Source of the DNA: Promicromonosporaceae bacterium
GTDB taxonomy: Bacteria > Actinomycetota > Actinomycetes > Actinomycetales > Cellulomonadaceae
Assembly (NCBI GenBank): GCA_009782865.1
Contig: WRIF01000129.1
Coordinates: forward strand, 1 to 5,410
Length of the DNA stretch: 5,410 nucleotides
Direction: 5' to 3'
The notes under the pieces are model-generated. The model did not search any database. It was not told where the DNA came from and saw nothing but the letters and a program-made list of their open reading frames with translations. Both the position numbers and the translations under genes were made by a program. Of the stretch, positions 5,361 to 5,410 are shown piece by piece. Every line of letters starts with the position of its first letter. Position 1 is the first letter of the stretch.

Positions 5361-5410
5361 ATGGCTAACCAGACCGTCACCGTCCTAGACGCCAAGGGGA
5401 AGAAGGCCGG
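5361..5410 (+). CDS. rplD: 50S ribosomal protein L4, N-terminal fragment
   Basis: Only the first 16 codons and part of the next are present (MANQTVTVLDAKGKKAG) before the window ends. The position directly after rplC, the five-base gap, and the VTVLDAKGKKAG pattern identify L4, the third gene of the S10 operon. L4 binds 23S rRNA, lines part of the exit tunnel, and in some bacteria represses its own operon. AAGGGTG (5344-5350), inside the end of rplC, is a plausible ribosome binding site. Confidence 0.9.
   Translation, partial: MANQTVTVLDAKGKKA

Overview
The window is GC-rich (stretches well above 65% GC by eye), uses GTG starts and G/C third positions, and carries actinobacterial marker families (a DUF2342/Zincin_2 protein and a YlbL-type PDZ-Lon protease). 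It is most likely from a member of the Actinomycetota. I cannot name the genus from sequence alone; an Actinomycetales or Micrococcales-type genome is my guess.

Left part (1-1198). The first 163 bases are the 3' end of a YgjP-like (DUF45, M48-type) metal-dependent hydrolase. It is followed directly by what looks like an eroded piece of a mobile stress or toxin-antitoxin-like module: an ImmA/IrrE-family zinc peptidase (best usable start 270, stop 989), then a fragment of a DUF4411 PIN-domain protein (from about 995) with no start codon that soon loses resemblance to its family. The conserved ImmA frame begins near 138, inside the end of the hydrolase gene, and no start codon precedes it. The module therefore seems to have lost both its 5' end (the usual HTH domain) and its 3' end.

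Middle part (1196-3860). Two divergent genes share a compact 91-bp intergenic region: a DUF2342/Zincin_2 family protein on the minus strand (1196-2707) and a secreted or membrane-anchored PDZ-Lon (S16) protease of the YlbL type on the plus strand (2799-3860). Each has a -10-like hexamer ending exactly six bases before its ATG and no convincing Shine-Dalgarno sequence, so both transcripts are predicted to be leaderless.

Intergenic region (3861-4369). This 509-bp gap has no gene. It holds a striking pair of inverted REP-like repeats that can fold into a four-stem cloverleaf (3889-3990), three copies of GCGGGAGGG (3990-4041), a plausible promoter (about 4023-4052) and a roughly 300-nt hairpin-rich leader.

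Right part (4370-5410). This is the start of the S10 ribosomal protein operon: rpsJ (S10), rplC (L3) and the first codons of rplD (L4), closely spaced and on the plus strand.

The most unusual items are the truncated ImmA-DUF4411 remnant wedged between housekeeping-type genes, the cloverleaf repeat, and the paired leaderless promoters. I found no complete new defence or mobile system.
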